Part shown: in pieces, positions 6,902-18,550 of the stretch
How the letters are laid out: each line of letters opens with the position of its first letter
How positions within the stretch are numbered: the first letter of the stretch is position 1
Assembly (NCBI GenBank): GCA_027493525.1
Contig: JAOSKN010000003.1
Span: 1,054,001 to 1,118,000, forward strand
Direction: 5' to 3'
DNA from: Planctomycetota bacterium
GTDB taxonomy: Bacteria; Planctomycetota; SZUA-567; H5-PLA8
Length of the DNA: 64,000 nucleotides
Position numbers and translations under genes: made by a program
Notes under the pieces: generated by a model
The model's database searches: none
What the model was told of the DNA's origin: nothing
Seen by the model: only the letters and a program-made list of their open reading frames with translations

Positions 6902-9760
6902 CTACTTCGCCGCCGCCGGTTCGGGCTGGCGCAGGACGCGCTTGAGGTACTGACCGGTGTAGCTCTTCGGATGCCGCGCGATCTCTTCCGGGGTGCCGGC
7001 CGCGACGAGTACCCCGCCGCCTTCCCCGCCTTCCGGGCCCAGGTCCACGATCCAATCGGCCTGCTTGATCACGTCGAGGTTGTGCTCGATCACGACGACG
7101 GTGTTGCCGAGGTCCACGAGGCGCTGGAGCACGTCGAGGAGCTTGGCGATGTCGTGGAAATGCAGCCCGGTGGTCGGCTCGTCGAGGACATAGAGCGTGT
7201 TGCCGGTCGCCTTCTTGGCCAGTTCGAAGGCGAGCTTGATGCGCTGCGCCTCGCCGCCGCTGAGCGTCGTCGAGGACTGCCCCAGCCGCACGTAGCCCAG
7301 ACCGACATCGTAGAGCGTCTGGAGCCCGTCCTTGATCTTGGGATGGTTGGCGAAGAGCTTGAGCGCGGCCTCGACGGAAAGGTCGAGCACTTCGGCGATG
7401 TGGTGGGCCTTGTAGCGGACCTCCAGGGTCTCGCGGTTGAAGCGCTGCCCCTTGCAGACCTCGCAGGTGACGTAGACGTCGGCGAGGAAGTGCATCTCGA
7501 TGGCCTTGACGCCCTGCCCCTGGCAGGCCTCGCAGCGCCCGCCTTTCACGTTGAAGCTGAAGCGCCCGGCGCTGTAGCCGCGAATCTTGGCCTCGGTCAT
7601 CTGCGCGAAGAGCTTGCGGACCTCGTCGAAGACGCCGGTGTAGGTCGCGGGGTTGCTCCGCGGCGTGCGCCCGATGGGGCTCTGGTCGATGTCGATGATC
7701 TTGTCGATCTCGGCGCCCTTGGAGAGGAAGACCTTGTCGCAGGCGCCGGGCTTGGCGCGGGCGTTGTGGAGCTGCCGCGCGAGGCTCTTGTAGAGGACCT
7801 CGTTGACGAGCGAACTCTTGCCGCTGCCGCTGACGCCGGTGACGCAGACGAAGCGGCCGACGGGCAGGTCCGCGTCGAGGCGCTTGAGGTTGTTCTCGGC
7901 GGCGCCGCGGACGCAGATCGCGCGGCTCGAGTCGTTGGCGCGGCGCTCTCGCGGGAGCGCGATCTCCAGCTCGCCGGAGAGGTACTTCCCGGTGAGGCTC
8001 CGCTCGGCGCGCGCGAGATCCTTCAAATCCCCGGAGGCGACGACCTCGCCGCCGTGCTCCCCCGCGCGCGGGCCCATGTCCACGATCCAGTCGGCGCGGC
8101 GGATCACGTCCTCGTCGTGCTCCACGACCAGCACCGTGTTGCCCAGATCGCGCAGCAGCAGCAGCGTCTTGAGCAGCCGGTCGTTGTCGCGCTGATGCAG
8201 GCCGATGGTGGGCTCGTCGAGCACGTAGGTGACGCCGACGAGCTTGCTGCCGACCTGGCTGGCCAGCCGGATGCGCTGGGCCTCGCCGCCGCTCAAGGTC
8301 CCGCTGGTGCGGTCGAGGGTCAGGTAGGCGAGGCCCACGTCCACCAGGAAGCCCAGCCTGTCGCCGATCTCCTTCAGCACGCCCTGCGCGATCTTCTTCT
8401 TCTCGCCGTCGAGCGGCAGTTCATGAAAGAAGGCTTGCGCGCGCTCGATGGTCTGGATCGAGAGTTCGTGGATGCTCTTCCCGCCGACCTTCACGGCGAG
8501 CACCTCGGGGCGCAGGCGCGCGCCGTTGCAGTCCGGGCAGGGCAGCGCGGACATGAACTCGTGGATTCGCGTCTTGATCATCTCGCTCTGCGTGCGGTGA
8601 AATCTCTCGGTGAGCGACGGCACGAGGCCGCGGAAGGCGCGCCCGAACTTCTTTTCGGCGGCCTTGCCGCCCGCGCCGTGCATCAGCGCCTTGAAGAAGG
8701 GCTTGGGCAGGCTCTGGATGGGGGTTTCGGTGTCCACGCCGGCGGCTTTGCAGAAACGGCGCACCGCGCGGCCGTACCAGATGCCGTAGTTGTAGCCGAG
8801 CTTGTAGAGGTTCTTGATCAGCCCCGCGTCCACGCTCAGCTTCCGCTCGGGCACGAGCAGCTCGACGTCCACCTCCATTTTGGTGCCGAGCCCGACGCAG
8901 GTCGGGCACGAACCGTACGGGCCGTTGAAGCTGAACATGCGCGGCGAGAGTTCCTCCAGTCCCACGCCATGGACCGGGCAGGCGTAGCGCTCGGAGAATA
9001 GGTGGTCCTTGGGCTTGTCGGCGTCGCTCTCCTGGGCGCTGGCGAGCAGGAGCCCGTCGCCGACCTTCAAGGCCAGCTCGACGGACTCGGTCAGGCGCGA
9101 TTCGCCGCCTGCCTTGACCACGATCCGGTCGATGACGGCCTCGATGGTGTGCTTGAAGGTCTTGGCCAGGGCCTTGGTCTGGCGGGTGTCGATGATCTCG
9201 CCGTCCACCCGCAGGCGCGCGAAGCCTTCGCGGCGCGCCGCGTCGAGGATATCCTTGTGCTCGCCCTTGCGCCCGCGGACCAGCGGGGCCATGAGCGTCA
9301 GGCGCGTGCCTTCGGGGAAGGCTTGCAGGCGGTCCACGATCTGCTGCGCGGACTGCCCTTCGATCTCCCGGCCGCAAACATGGCAGTGCGGCGTGCCGAT
9401 GCGCGCGAAGAGCACGCGCAGGAAGTCGTAGATCTCCGTCGTGGTGGCGACCGTGGAGCGCGGATTGGCGTGCCCGCTGCGCTGTTCGATGGCGATGGTC
9501 GGCGTCAATCCCTCGATGCTCTCCACGTCGGGCTTCTGAAGCATTTGAAGGAATTGCCGCGCGTACGCGCTGAGGCTCTCGACGTAGCGGCGCTGCCCTT
9601 CGGCGTAGACGGTGTCGAACGCGAGCGTGGACTTGCCGGACCCGGAGAGGCCCGTGATCACCACGAGCTTATCGCGGGGCAGGTCCACGTTGACGTTCTT
9701 GAGGTTGTGCTCGCGCGCCCCGCGGATGCGGATCGCGTGCGCCGTATCGAGTTTGGCCAT
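6902..9760 (-). CDS. uvrA: Excinuclease ABC subunit A
   Basis: This is a 952-residue protein, the usual UvrA size. UvrA is the damage-sensing ATPase of nucleotide excision repair and loads UvrB onto lesions in the cytoplasm. Both ABC modules are complete. Module one has Walker A GLSGSGKSTLAF, zinc-binding CHVC, signature TLSGGEAQRIRLAS and Walker B YVLDEPTIGLH. Module two has Walker A GVSGSGKSSLVNEVL, the zinc finger CEACQGQG ... CEVCKG, signature LSGGEAQRIKLA and Walker B YVLDEPTTGLH. The ATG at 9760 (MAKLDTAHAIRIRGAREHNL) is the family start. An in-frame extension to 9928 runs through a repeat element and is not real. No uvrB is nearby. Confidence 0.98.
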   Translation of the reverse strand: MAKLDTAHAIRIRGAREHNLKNVNVDLPRDKLVVITGLSGSGKSTLAFDTVYAEGQRRYVESLSAYARQFLQMLQKPDVESIEGLTPTIAIEQRSGHANPRSTVATTTEIYDFLRVLFARIGTPHCHVCGREIEGQSAQQIVDRLQAFPEGTRLTLMAPLVRGRKGEHKDILDAARREGFARLRVDGEIIDTRQTKALAKTFKHTIEAVIDRIVVKAGGESRLTESVELALKVGDGLLLASAQESDADKPKDHLFSERYACPVHGVGLEELSPRMFSFNGPYGSCPTCVGLGTKMEVDVELLVPERKLSVDAGLIKNLYKLGYNYGIWYGRAVRRFCKAAGVDTETPIQSLPKPFFKALMHGAGGKAAEKKFGRAFRGLVPSLTERFHRTQSEMIKTRIHEFMSALPCPDCNGARLRPEVLAVKVGGKSIHELSIQTIERAQAFFHELPLDGEKKKIAQGVLKEIGDRLGFLVDVGLAYLTLDRTSGTLSGGEAQRIRLASQVGSKLVGVTYVLDEPTIGLHQRDNDRLLKTLLLLRDLGNTVLVVEHDEDVIRRADWIVDMGPRAGEHGGEVVASGDLKDLARAERSLTGKYLSGELEIALPRERRANDSSRAICVRGAAENNLKRLDADLPVGRFVCVTGVSGSGKSSLVNEVLYKSLARQLHNARAKPGACDKVFLSKGAEIDKIIDIDQSPIGRTPRSNPATYTGVFDEVRKLFAQMTEAKIRGYSAGRFSFNVKGGRCEACQGQGVKAIEMHFLADVYVTCEVCKGQRFNRETLEVRYKAHHIAEVLDLSVEAALKLFANHPKIKDGLQTLYDVGLGYVRLGQSSTTLSGGEAQRIKLAFELAKKATGNTLYVLDEPTTGLHFHDIAKLLDVLQRLVDLGNTVVVIEHNLDVIKQADWIVDLGPEGGEGGGVLVAAGTPEEIARHPKSYTGQYLKRVLRQPEPAAAK

Positions 9761-9826
9761 CGAGGGATCCAGGCTGTTGACGAAGCCTAAGGTAAACGGA
9801 GCGGGCGGAGCGGCAAATGCAAACTC

Positions 9827-9928
9827 CAGTGAACGGTGAACGGTAAACAGTGAACAGTGACGGCAATAAAAAAAAACAGCTCCTTCGTAGGGCTGTTCAC
9901 CGTTTACTGTTAACTGTTTACAGTTCAC
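9827..9928. repeat. Inverted pair of GTGAACN heptamer arrays
   Basis: The left arm (about 9829-9860) reads GTGAACG/GTGAACG/GTAAACA/GTGAACA/GTGA. The right arm (9893-9928) is the complementary array, TTCACCG/TTTACTG/TTAACTG/TTTACAG/TTCAC. The period is exactly seven and the arms can pair around a central A-rich loop. It separates uvrA from the archaemetzincin gene. Confidence 0.75.
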
Positions 9929-9937
9929 TTTAACTAC

Positions 9938-11155
9938 TCACTCTTCCTCCTCTACGACCGCCTGCTTATCCAGGAGGTTTTTCCAGTTGCCGATCCGCGC
10001 CTTCATCCAGTCGGCGTCCTCGCTCAAGCCCTGCGCTCGATAGAAAGCTTCGAGGGCATCGAAGCGCTTGAGCGGGTCGTAACCGATGTTCCAGGCCAGC
10101 TTGCGCTGGCAGACAGGGCAGAAATGGATCGGCGCGGCGTCGGTCTCGGGCAGCGAGTTGCTTCCGTTCATCGAGCAATGAAAGAAGACGCAGTGCGAGA
10201 GCCCGAACATGTGGCCGGCTTCGTGATTCAAAACCTTGCAGGAGCGGTGGAGCCCCTTGAGCTCGTCGCCGGGGCCGCGCGCGCGGCCCCAGAATTCGGG
10301 GTAGTAGCGGCACAGGCCGTAAACGCCGACGCGGTCTTTGAAACTCCCCAGCCCGAAGACGTACGCGAGGTTGCTGGCCCACAGGTCCTCCATGGTGATG
10401 CCCAGGTAGACGACGGCATCGGCAGGGAGATGCGTCTTGAGCATCCGGTCGAGGATCGTCTCGGCGCGGTACTGGCGGTCGTAGGAGCCGTGGCGCTGCC
10501 CCACCGGGACAATGCGGACGAGCTGTTCCTCCAGCGCTTCGTCGCCGCGCGGGAAGGGCATGGTCCGTTCAAGCCGCGCCGGAAGCTGAAAGAAGACCTC
10601 GGCGTACTCGCGCATCGACTCAAGCACCTTGCGCTGCCCGGGGGTGAACTCGCCCAGGGGCTGCAGGACGATGGTGCGGCGCTCGGGCGTGGGCCGAACC
10701 GGCCGCTGCATCCGGTAGAGTTCCATGGGCTGCGGCGATTCACGGAACGAGGACAACCACTCGCCCGGCCTGGGCCTGCCCATCCGCGTGAAGCCCGCGG
10801 CGTCCAGCGGGTCGAGGCGCGCGAAGACTTGGCTCTTGACCTCGTCGGCGGCATCGCCCGAAAGGGTCGGTCCGATCCCGGGCGCGCGGCGTTCGCGCGC
10901 GTTCCCGGGTTCCGGCGCGCCCGTCGAGCCCGATGCGCCGGCCTGGGCCGGCGGGTTGAGTTCGATTTGCGCCGCCAGGGCGCTCGATGACGAGGCGGAT
11001 TCTTGCGCGGCCGGCTTCTCGTAAACCAGGGCCACGGCCAATCCGGCTGTCAGTATGCCCGCGAAACCGGCGCACCAAAAGAGCGCGGGCGCCGCGCCGG
11101 AGCGCGCTGATACCGGCGTCGGAGGTCGATTCGATCCGGCCACGTGAGAGCCCAC
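9938..11155 (-). CDS. Archaemetzincin family zinc metalloprotease (M54), membrane-anchored
   Basis: The 405-residue protein has a membrane anchor at about residues 22-44, then a proline/alanine-rich linker. The catalytic domain carries HEAGHMFGLSHC at about residue 311, followed by CSM and the distal CPVC. This is the M54 pattern HExxHxxGxxHCx4CxM...CxxC, in which three histidines bind the catalytic zinc and four cysteines bind a structural zinc. The spacing before the last CxxC appears to be 16 residues against the usual 17. M54 enzymes are aminopeptidase-like in archaea and humans; substrates in bacteria are unknown. The start is a GTG at 11155 with a poor ribosome site. The domain would lie outside the cytoplasm. 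Confidence 0.85.
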   Translation of the reverse strand: MGSHVAGSNRPPTPVSARSGAAPALFWCAGFAGILTAGLAVALVYEKPAAQESASSSSALAAQIELNPPAQAGASGSTGAPEPGNARERRAPGIGPTLSGDAADEVKSQVFARLDPLDAAGFTRMGRPRPGEWLSSFRESPQPMELYRMQRPVRPTPERRTIVLQPLGEFTPGQRKVLESMREYAEVFFQLPARLERTMPFPRGDEALEEQLVRIVPVGQRHGSYDRQYRAETILDRMLKTHLPADAVVYLGITMEDLWASNLAYVFGLGSFKDRVGVYGLCRYYPEFWGRARGPGDELKGLHRSCKVLNHEAGHMFGLSHCVFFHCSMNGSNSLPETDAAPIHFCPVCQRKLAWNIGYDPLKRFDALEAFYRAQGLSEDADWMKARIGNWKNLLDKQAVVEEEE

Positions 11156-11361
11156 CCTAACTGCTATTGACGCCGCCGCCCAGGTAAAGGTTCAAAGTCC
11201 TTCGCGCCCCCTTGCAGGATGCTCCGCGATTGACATAACCTGTTGAGGACTCCATAATTTATGGGCGCGGGCCTGGGGCTCGCGCGCTGCCCTAACTGGC
11301 CGGGTCGGTCCCTTTGCGTCATGCCCTTGGGCGCCCCGCGGGCTCGGGAGAGTGGAACCTC

Positions 11362-14019
<2,658 letters not shown>

Positions 14020-14064
14020 CCGTGGCGGGGCCGGTAAGTACAGCGCCGCTCCAGGAGAATGCCC

Positions 14065-16269
14065 ATGATCCATTCAAGATGCCGGGGCCTCGCCCCGCTG
14101 GCGGCGCTGCTCGCCTTGGCCCTCTGCGGCGCGGCGCGCGCCGAGGAGGCCGTCGAGGCCCCGCCGCAGCCCAAGCTGCCGGAAGGCGTCCAGGCCCTGT
14201 CCCAGGACATCCAGGACCGGCTCGAAGGGCTGGTCAAGGGGGCCGAGAAGTACCGCGGCCTGCCCGGCAAGGCCAAGGTCGCCATGGGGCAGCTCGACCG
14301 CGAGGGGCTCAAGAAAAAGCTCGTCCACATGTTCAAGGAGGAGATGCCGCCGGAGACGCTGGATCCGATCCAGAAGGTCTACCGCGCCTTCGGCCTCATC
14401 CCCGCCGAACTCGACCTGAACGCCTACTATCCGCAGCTCCTCACCAGCCAGGTTGGCGGGTTCTACGAGCCCAAGGAGAAGTATCTTGTCCTCGTCAACG
14501 ACCCCGAGGGGCAGAACGCGCAGCTCGCCAAGCAGTTCGGCGCGGAGCTGGCTGGGCGGATGGACGACATGGTGATGGTCCACGAACTGACCCACGCGCT
14601 GCAAGACCAGCACTTCGACCTGTCCAAGTACGGGCACGACGCGCCGCTCTCCGACGCCGCCGCCGCCAAGCTCGCCCTGATCGAAGGCGACGCGACGCAC
14701 GTGATGTACAGCCACTTCTTCGGGATGGGCATGGAGCGCGTGCCGATGGTCGAGGCGTCGCTGAAGATGATGACGCGAAACCCGAAAGACCTGATCGCCA
14801 TGATGCCCGAGATGCCGGGCGCGAAGGAAATGATGGAGGCCCCGGCGATCATCCGCGACTCGCTGCTCTTCAGCTACATGCAGGGCCTGGAATTCGTCGT
14901 CGCGGTGCGCAAGGCCGGCGGTCAGAAACTTCTCGATTACGCCTTCGTCAAGGACCCTCCGAAGTCCACCGAGCAGATCCTGCATCCGGAAAAATGGCTG
15001 GCGCGCCGCGACGTGCCGGTGGGCCTCGAGATGCCCGACCTCGCCGGCCCGCTCCCGGGCTACGCCAAGGTGAGCCAGGGGACGTGGGGCGAATTCGGCG
15101 TCCGCGTGCTGCTCGCGGACCTGCTGGGCGACGCCGAGCGCGCGCAGGCCGAAAAGGCCGCGGCCGGCTGGGGCGGCGATGCGTTCGCGCTCTACGCCAA
15201 GGACAAGGCCGAGGTGCTGGCCTGGATCACCGAATGGGACGGCGAGGAGGAAGCCCGCGAATTCGAGGCCTCCACGCGCGCGGCCTTCCCCGAAGGGCGC
15301 GCCGCCGTCCTGCGCGGCGGGACCCGCGTGCTGTTGGTCAAGGGCGGCGAGGCCCTCGGCGACGCCGCGCGCGAAAACCTCTACAAGGCCCTCTTCGCCG
15401 CCAAGGCCGAACGCCCCGCCTCGCCGGACCTCGACTACGCCGCGCTGGGCATCACCGACGCCGACAAGCCCCCCTCGGCCAACATGGGCGAGCTGGCCAA
15501 GATGCTCCAGGATCCGTCGATGCAGAAGATGCTCGAGAACATGGGCGGCGACGGCGGCATGGATCTCAAGAAGCTCATGGGCGAGGACGGCGGAGAACTG
15601 GCCAAGCTTCTCGGCGAGGACGGCGGAGAACTGGCCAAGCTCCTTGGCGGCGACGGCGGGCTCGACCTCGGCAAACTGCTCAGCGATCCCAACGTCCAGG
15701 CCATGGCCATGCAGATGCTCGAACAGATGCAGAAGAACAAGCCCAAGCTCGGGAAAGGAAACATACAGGACGGCGTTTACACCAACCCCGGCGAAGGCCT
15801 GCGCATCAAGAAGCCCGACGCCGAAGGCTGGGCCTTCAGCGAGACGCCCACCGAATTGCCCGTCGGCTCCCCGCTGGCTGAGCTGAAAGGCGATGGCGGA
15901 AAAGCCACCGTCGCCGTGGTCACCCAGCCGCTGCCGATGCCCGTCCCCATCGAGATGCTCCCCATGTCGATGGAAATGGGCTTGAAGATGCAGTTCGAGA
16001 CCTTCAAGAAGGTCAAAAGCGGGTTTGTGGACCGCAACGGGCAGAAAGGCTACGAGATGGAATTCTCCGGCGGCGCCGGCGGCGAGAACGTCCACATCCT
16101 TCAGCTCGTTTTCATCAAGGGCAACAACATGTTGATGATCGTCGGCACCACCGCCGAGGACGCCTGGGAAAAGAACCGCAAGGCCATCGAACAGGCCGTC
16201 GGGAGCTTTGAATTCCTCCCCAAGGCAGCCCCCGCGCCGGAGAAGCAGCCCGAAGAACTGAAAGAGTAA
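14065..16269 (+). CDS. Secreted zincin-like protein with GGEL(A)KLL repeats
   Basis: About 734 residues with a signal peptide (residues 1-26, LAPLAALLALALCGAARA). A zinc-protease motif HELTHALQDQHFDL lies near residue 173, and a following EGDATH segment could supply the third ligand; this is the gluzincin-type layout seen in several poorly characterised planctomycete proteins. Around residues 490-545 a short repeat occurs: MGEDGGELAKLL, GEDGGELAKLL, GGDGGLDLGKLL. The C-terminal 170 residues resemble a soluble beta-rich domain of unknown type. The start at 14065 sits seven bases after AGGAG; the ATG at 14059 is too close to it. It follows the FHA-kinase by 45 bases and may be cotranscribed. 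Confidence 0.8.
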   Translation: MIHSRCRGLAPLAALLALALCGAARAEEAVEAPPQPKLPEGVQALSQDIQDRLEGLVKGAEKYRGLPGKAKVAMGQLDREGLKKKLVHMFKEEMPPETLDPIQKVYRAFGLIPAELDLNAYYPQLLTSQVGGFYEPKEKYLVLVNDPEGQNAQLAKQFGAELAGRMDDMVMVHELTHALQDQHFDLSKYGHDAPLSDAAAAKLALIEGDATHVMYSHFFGMGMERVPMVEASLKMMTRNPKDLIAMMPEMPGAKEMMEAPAIIRDSLLFSYMQGLEFVVAVRKAGGQKLLDYAFVKDPPKSTEQILHPEKWLARRDVPVGLEMPDLAGPLPGYAKVSQGTWGEFGVRVLLADLLGDAERAQAEKAAAGWGGDAFALYAKDKAEVLAWITEWDGEEEAREFEASTRAAFPEGRAAVLRGGTRVLLVKGGEALGDAARENLYKALFAAKAERPASPDLDYAALGITDADKPPSANMGELAKMLQDPSMQKMLENMGGDGGMDLKKLMGEDGGELAKLLGEDGGELAKLLGGDGGLDLGKLLSDPNVQAMAMQMLEQMQKNKPKLGKGNIQDGVYTNPGEGLRIKKPDAEGWAFSETPTELPVGSPLAELKGDGGKATVAVVTQPLPMPVPIEMLPMSMEMGLKMQFETFKKVKSGFVDRNGQKGYEMEFSGGAGGENVHILQLVFIKGNNMLMIVGTTAEDAWEKNRKAIEQAVGSFEFLPKAAPAPEKQPEELKE

Positions 16270-16340
16270 GCTTGAGGCGCGGGGCGCCTTCAAGCCGCTT
16301 CGGAGTTCGACGTTCGAAACACGAATCTCGGCTCTCGATT

Positions 16341-16405
16341 CTCAGAACTCAGAACTCAGAACTCGGAACTCGGAACTCGGAACTCGGAACTCGGAACTCG
16401 GAACT
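16341..16405. repeat. Tandem 7-base repeat CTCRGAA
   Basis: About nine tandem copies of CTCAGAA then CTCGGAA lie directly upstream of the oxidoreductase ATG at 16412. The tract displaces any ribosome binding site and is expected to vary in copy number by slippage. Confidence 0.85.
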
Positions 16406-16411
16406 TAAACC

Positions 16412-17485
16412 ATGTCTCGTCGCGTGAAGGTCGCAGTCACCGGCCTGGGCGTTTCACGTTCGATGCTGCACTGGTACCGCGATAGCGCGGACACCGAACT
16501 GGCGCTGCTGCATGACGTGGACGAGGCGCGGCTTCGGGAAGTCGCCGCGAAGTTTCCCGAGGCCCGCGCGACGAGCGACTGGGACGAGGTCCTGGCCGGC
16601 GACGCCGAGATGGTGGACGTTTCGACGCCCAACCACATCCATCCCCGGCAGGCGATCTCGGCGCTCGAGGCCGGCAAGCACGTGCTCTGCCAGAAACCCA
16701 TGGCCCCGACGGTCGCCGACTGCCGGAGCATGTGCGACGCGGCCCGCCGCGCCGGCAAGACCCTGGGCATGCTGATGGTCATGCACGGCGTCCCGCTCTA
16801 CCGCAGCCTCAAGGCGATGTACGAAAAAGGCCTCTTCGGGAAGATCGCGAGCGTCCACATCCGCAACGCCCATCGCGGCCCCTTGACGAAGCGCGCGGAC
16901 AAGAACCACTGGCGCGCGAAGGCCGAGAACGTCGGCGGCGGCAGCTTCATGCAGCTCGGCGTCCACAACCTCAACCTGGTCCAATGGCTCCTGAACGACG
17001 AAATCGTCCGCGTCTGCGGCTTCGCGGACAACCTCCACTGCCGGCACTCGCTGGACGGGGAGGACGTCGCCGCGGGAGCCGGCGAGTTCCGCGGCGGCGC
17101 GAAGCTCACCATGCAATCGGGCTATTCCAGCATCGGCAACATGACCGCCGTGTACGGCACGGAAGGGCATTTCGTCATGTCCCGGGATGGCGACTTGACT
17201 CTCGAAGCCAACGCGCCGTTCGAGGACGAGATCTTGAGCTACCCCGGACCGGACGCCCGGCCCGGCGAAGCCGTCTCGATCCGCGGCGAGGCCTCCAAAC
17301 AGCGCACCCAGACCCCCGCCGATTACCCCCACGTCCAGCAACTCGCCTTCGCCCGCGCGGTGCGCGACGGCCGGCCGGCCCCGGTGCCCGGTGAAGTCGG
17401 CCTGCGCGACGTCGCGATCATCCAGGCCCTCTACCGCGCCGCCGCGGAGAAGCGCTATGTCGAGGTGGACGAGCTCCTGCGCTAA
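16412..17485 (+). CDS. Gfo/Idh/MocA family oxidoreductase
   Basis: The 357-residue protein has the N-terminal Rossmann fold (VKVAVTGLGVSRS), the family motif HVLCQKPMAPTVADC (the EKP motif with Gln for Glu) and the C-terminal alpha/beta domain with GGSFMQLGVHNLNLVQWLL. These NAD(P)-dependent enzymes oxidise or reduce sugars and sugar derivatives in the cytoplasm, and planctomycetes carry many copies. The substrate cannot be told from sequence. The lysine in QKP is the expected catalytic/NAD-contacting residue and is retained. The gene starts seven bases after the heptamer repeat tract, with no Shine-Dalgarno, so initiation may be leaderless or dependent on the repeat (inference). Confidence 0.93.
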   Translation: MSRRVKVAVTGLGVSRSMLHWYRDSADTELALLHDVDEARLREVAAKFPEARATSDWDEVLAGDAEMVDVSTPNHIHPRQAISALEAGKHVLCQKPMAPTVADCRSMCDAARRAGKTLGMLMVMHGVPLYRSLKAMYEKGLFGKIASVHIRNAHRGPLTKRADKNHWRAKAENVGGGSFMQLGVHNLNLVQWLLNDEIVRVCGFADNLHCRHSLDGEDVAAGAGEFRGGAKLTMQSGYSSIGNMTAVYGTEGHFVMSRDGDLTLEANAPFEDEILSYPGPDARPGEAVSIRGEASKQRTQTPADYPHVQQLAFARAVRDGRPAPVPGEVGLRDVAIIQALYRAAAEKRYVEVDELLR

Positions 17486-17635
17486 GTACCGCGCCTACCG
17501 CGTCCGAGTTGCGCCAATTTCCGGTTCCAAGACCGCCCGCGGACGGTCGGCGGTGTACGCGACTCTTAGAGAACTAGTGCGCAAAAGGCGAGCGGCCTAG
17601 GCCGGCAGAGCCGCTGAAGCCGAAAGGAGCAGCGC

Positions 17636-18394
17636 ATGAAGCGCGCGAAGTCGGGTACCGCGGCGGTCGTCCTGGCCCTGGTTGCGCTGGGTCCCGGTCT
17701 GCTGGCCGAGGACGGCCCCGAGCAAGCCTCCGCCGGAGGTCCGGCCCCATCGGCGGCCACGGCCACCGGGGGCGCGCCGCCGGCCTCTTCGCGGCGCCAG
17801 GACCGCACGGTCACGCTCCTGCCGGGGCGCTTGAGTTTCGAACTCCCCGCCACGTGGCTCAAGGCCTTCGAAGGCGGCGCGAAGAACCTGCGCCTCACGC
17901 CCGACGAAATCCGCGCCGCGCGCGAGCCCAAGGGCGAATGGGATCCGCAGTTCGACCGCGTCGCCAACGCCGCGCTGCCGTTCGACCGCTGCGCCTTCCA
18001 TGGCGGCGCGGAGGGCTGGGGCGAAGCGGGCAGCTCCAACGCCGATGTGCAGATGCGCGCGTACGTCGGGACCTGGGAACTGCTGGACGTCGAGAACTTC
18101 GTCAAGTCGCACGGCAAGTGGGACGCCAACGAAGTGGCCAAGAACCCGCACGCAAAAAAGGCCAAGGCCGTCTGCAAACAGTCGAAATCCGGCGACTGGC
18201 AGGTGGACTCGATCGCCTTCCCGCTCTGGTTCGGCGATAACGGCGGCACGGCGATGCTGGACTTTTACTCGCGAAAGGAGGGCGAGCACACGTTCGTGCT
18301 CGTCTTCATGTACACGGACAAGGCCAAAACCGAGGACCTCGACGCGCTGGTCGCGTCGTGCCGCTTCACCCAACCGGAAGCGGGCCAACCGTAG
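17636..18394 (+). CDS. Secreted protein of unknown function
   Basis: A 252-residue protein with a signal peptide (MKRAKSGTAAVVLALVALGP, cleavage near residue 24), an Ala/Pro-rich linker to about residue 55, and one globular domain of about 190 residues with a beta-rich end (EHTFVLVFMYTDKAKTEDLD). The ATG is preceded by AAAGGAG at a good distance. The region LPGRLSFELPATWLKAFEG resembles the opening of lipoprotein-like PsbP/DcrB-fold proteins, but the match is too weak to name a family. It is a single gene between the oxidoreductase and the tRNA. Confidence 0.85.
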   Translation: MKRAKSGTAAVVLALVALGPGLLAEDGPEQASAGGPAPSAATATGGAPPASSRRQDRTVTLLPGRLSFELPATWLKAFEGGAKNLRLTPDEIRAAREPKGEWDPQFDRVANAALPFDRCAFHGGAEGWGEAGSSNADVQMRAYVGTWELLDVENFVKSHGKWDANEVAKNPHAKKAKAVCKQSKSGDWQVDSIAFPLWFGDNGGTAMLDFYSRKEGEHTFVLVFMYTDKAKTEDLDALVASCRFTQPEAGQP

Positions 18395-18422
18395 TCCAGG
18401 AGAAGCGCCGCGAAGGGAGAAA

Positions 18423-18500
18423 TGGCGTACCCGAGAGGATTCGAACCTCTGACCTCAACCTCCGCAGGGTTGCGCTCTATCCGGGCTGAGCTACGGGTAC
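18423..18500 (-). tRNA. tRNA-Arg (anticodon GCG)
   Basis: The reverse strand folds as a complete 78-nt tRNA with encoded CCA. The acceptor stem is GTACCCG/CGGGTAC, the D arm GCTC...GAGC, the anticodon stem CAACC/GGTTG around the loop CTGCGGA, and the T arm AGAGG-TTCGAAT-CCTCT; the discriminator base is G. With U33 fixed, positions 34-36 are GCG, which reads the arginine codon CGC. Bacteria normally use ACG (edited to ICG), whose usual loop is CTACGGA or close to it, so this differs by one base in the wobble position. Confidence 0.95.
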
Positions 18501-18550
18501 GCGGAGGACGTCTCGAACGGCGGGTGAGTATCCCTCAAGTGCGCGGCATT

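Noticed and set aside
15590..15690. GEDGGELAKLL repeat as a possible DNA element
   Set aside because: It is in frame within the secreted zincin-like protein and is best read as a protein repeat.
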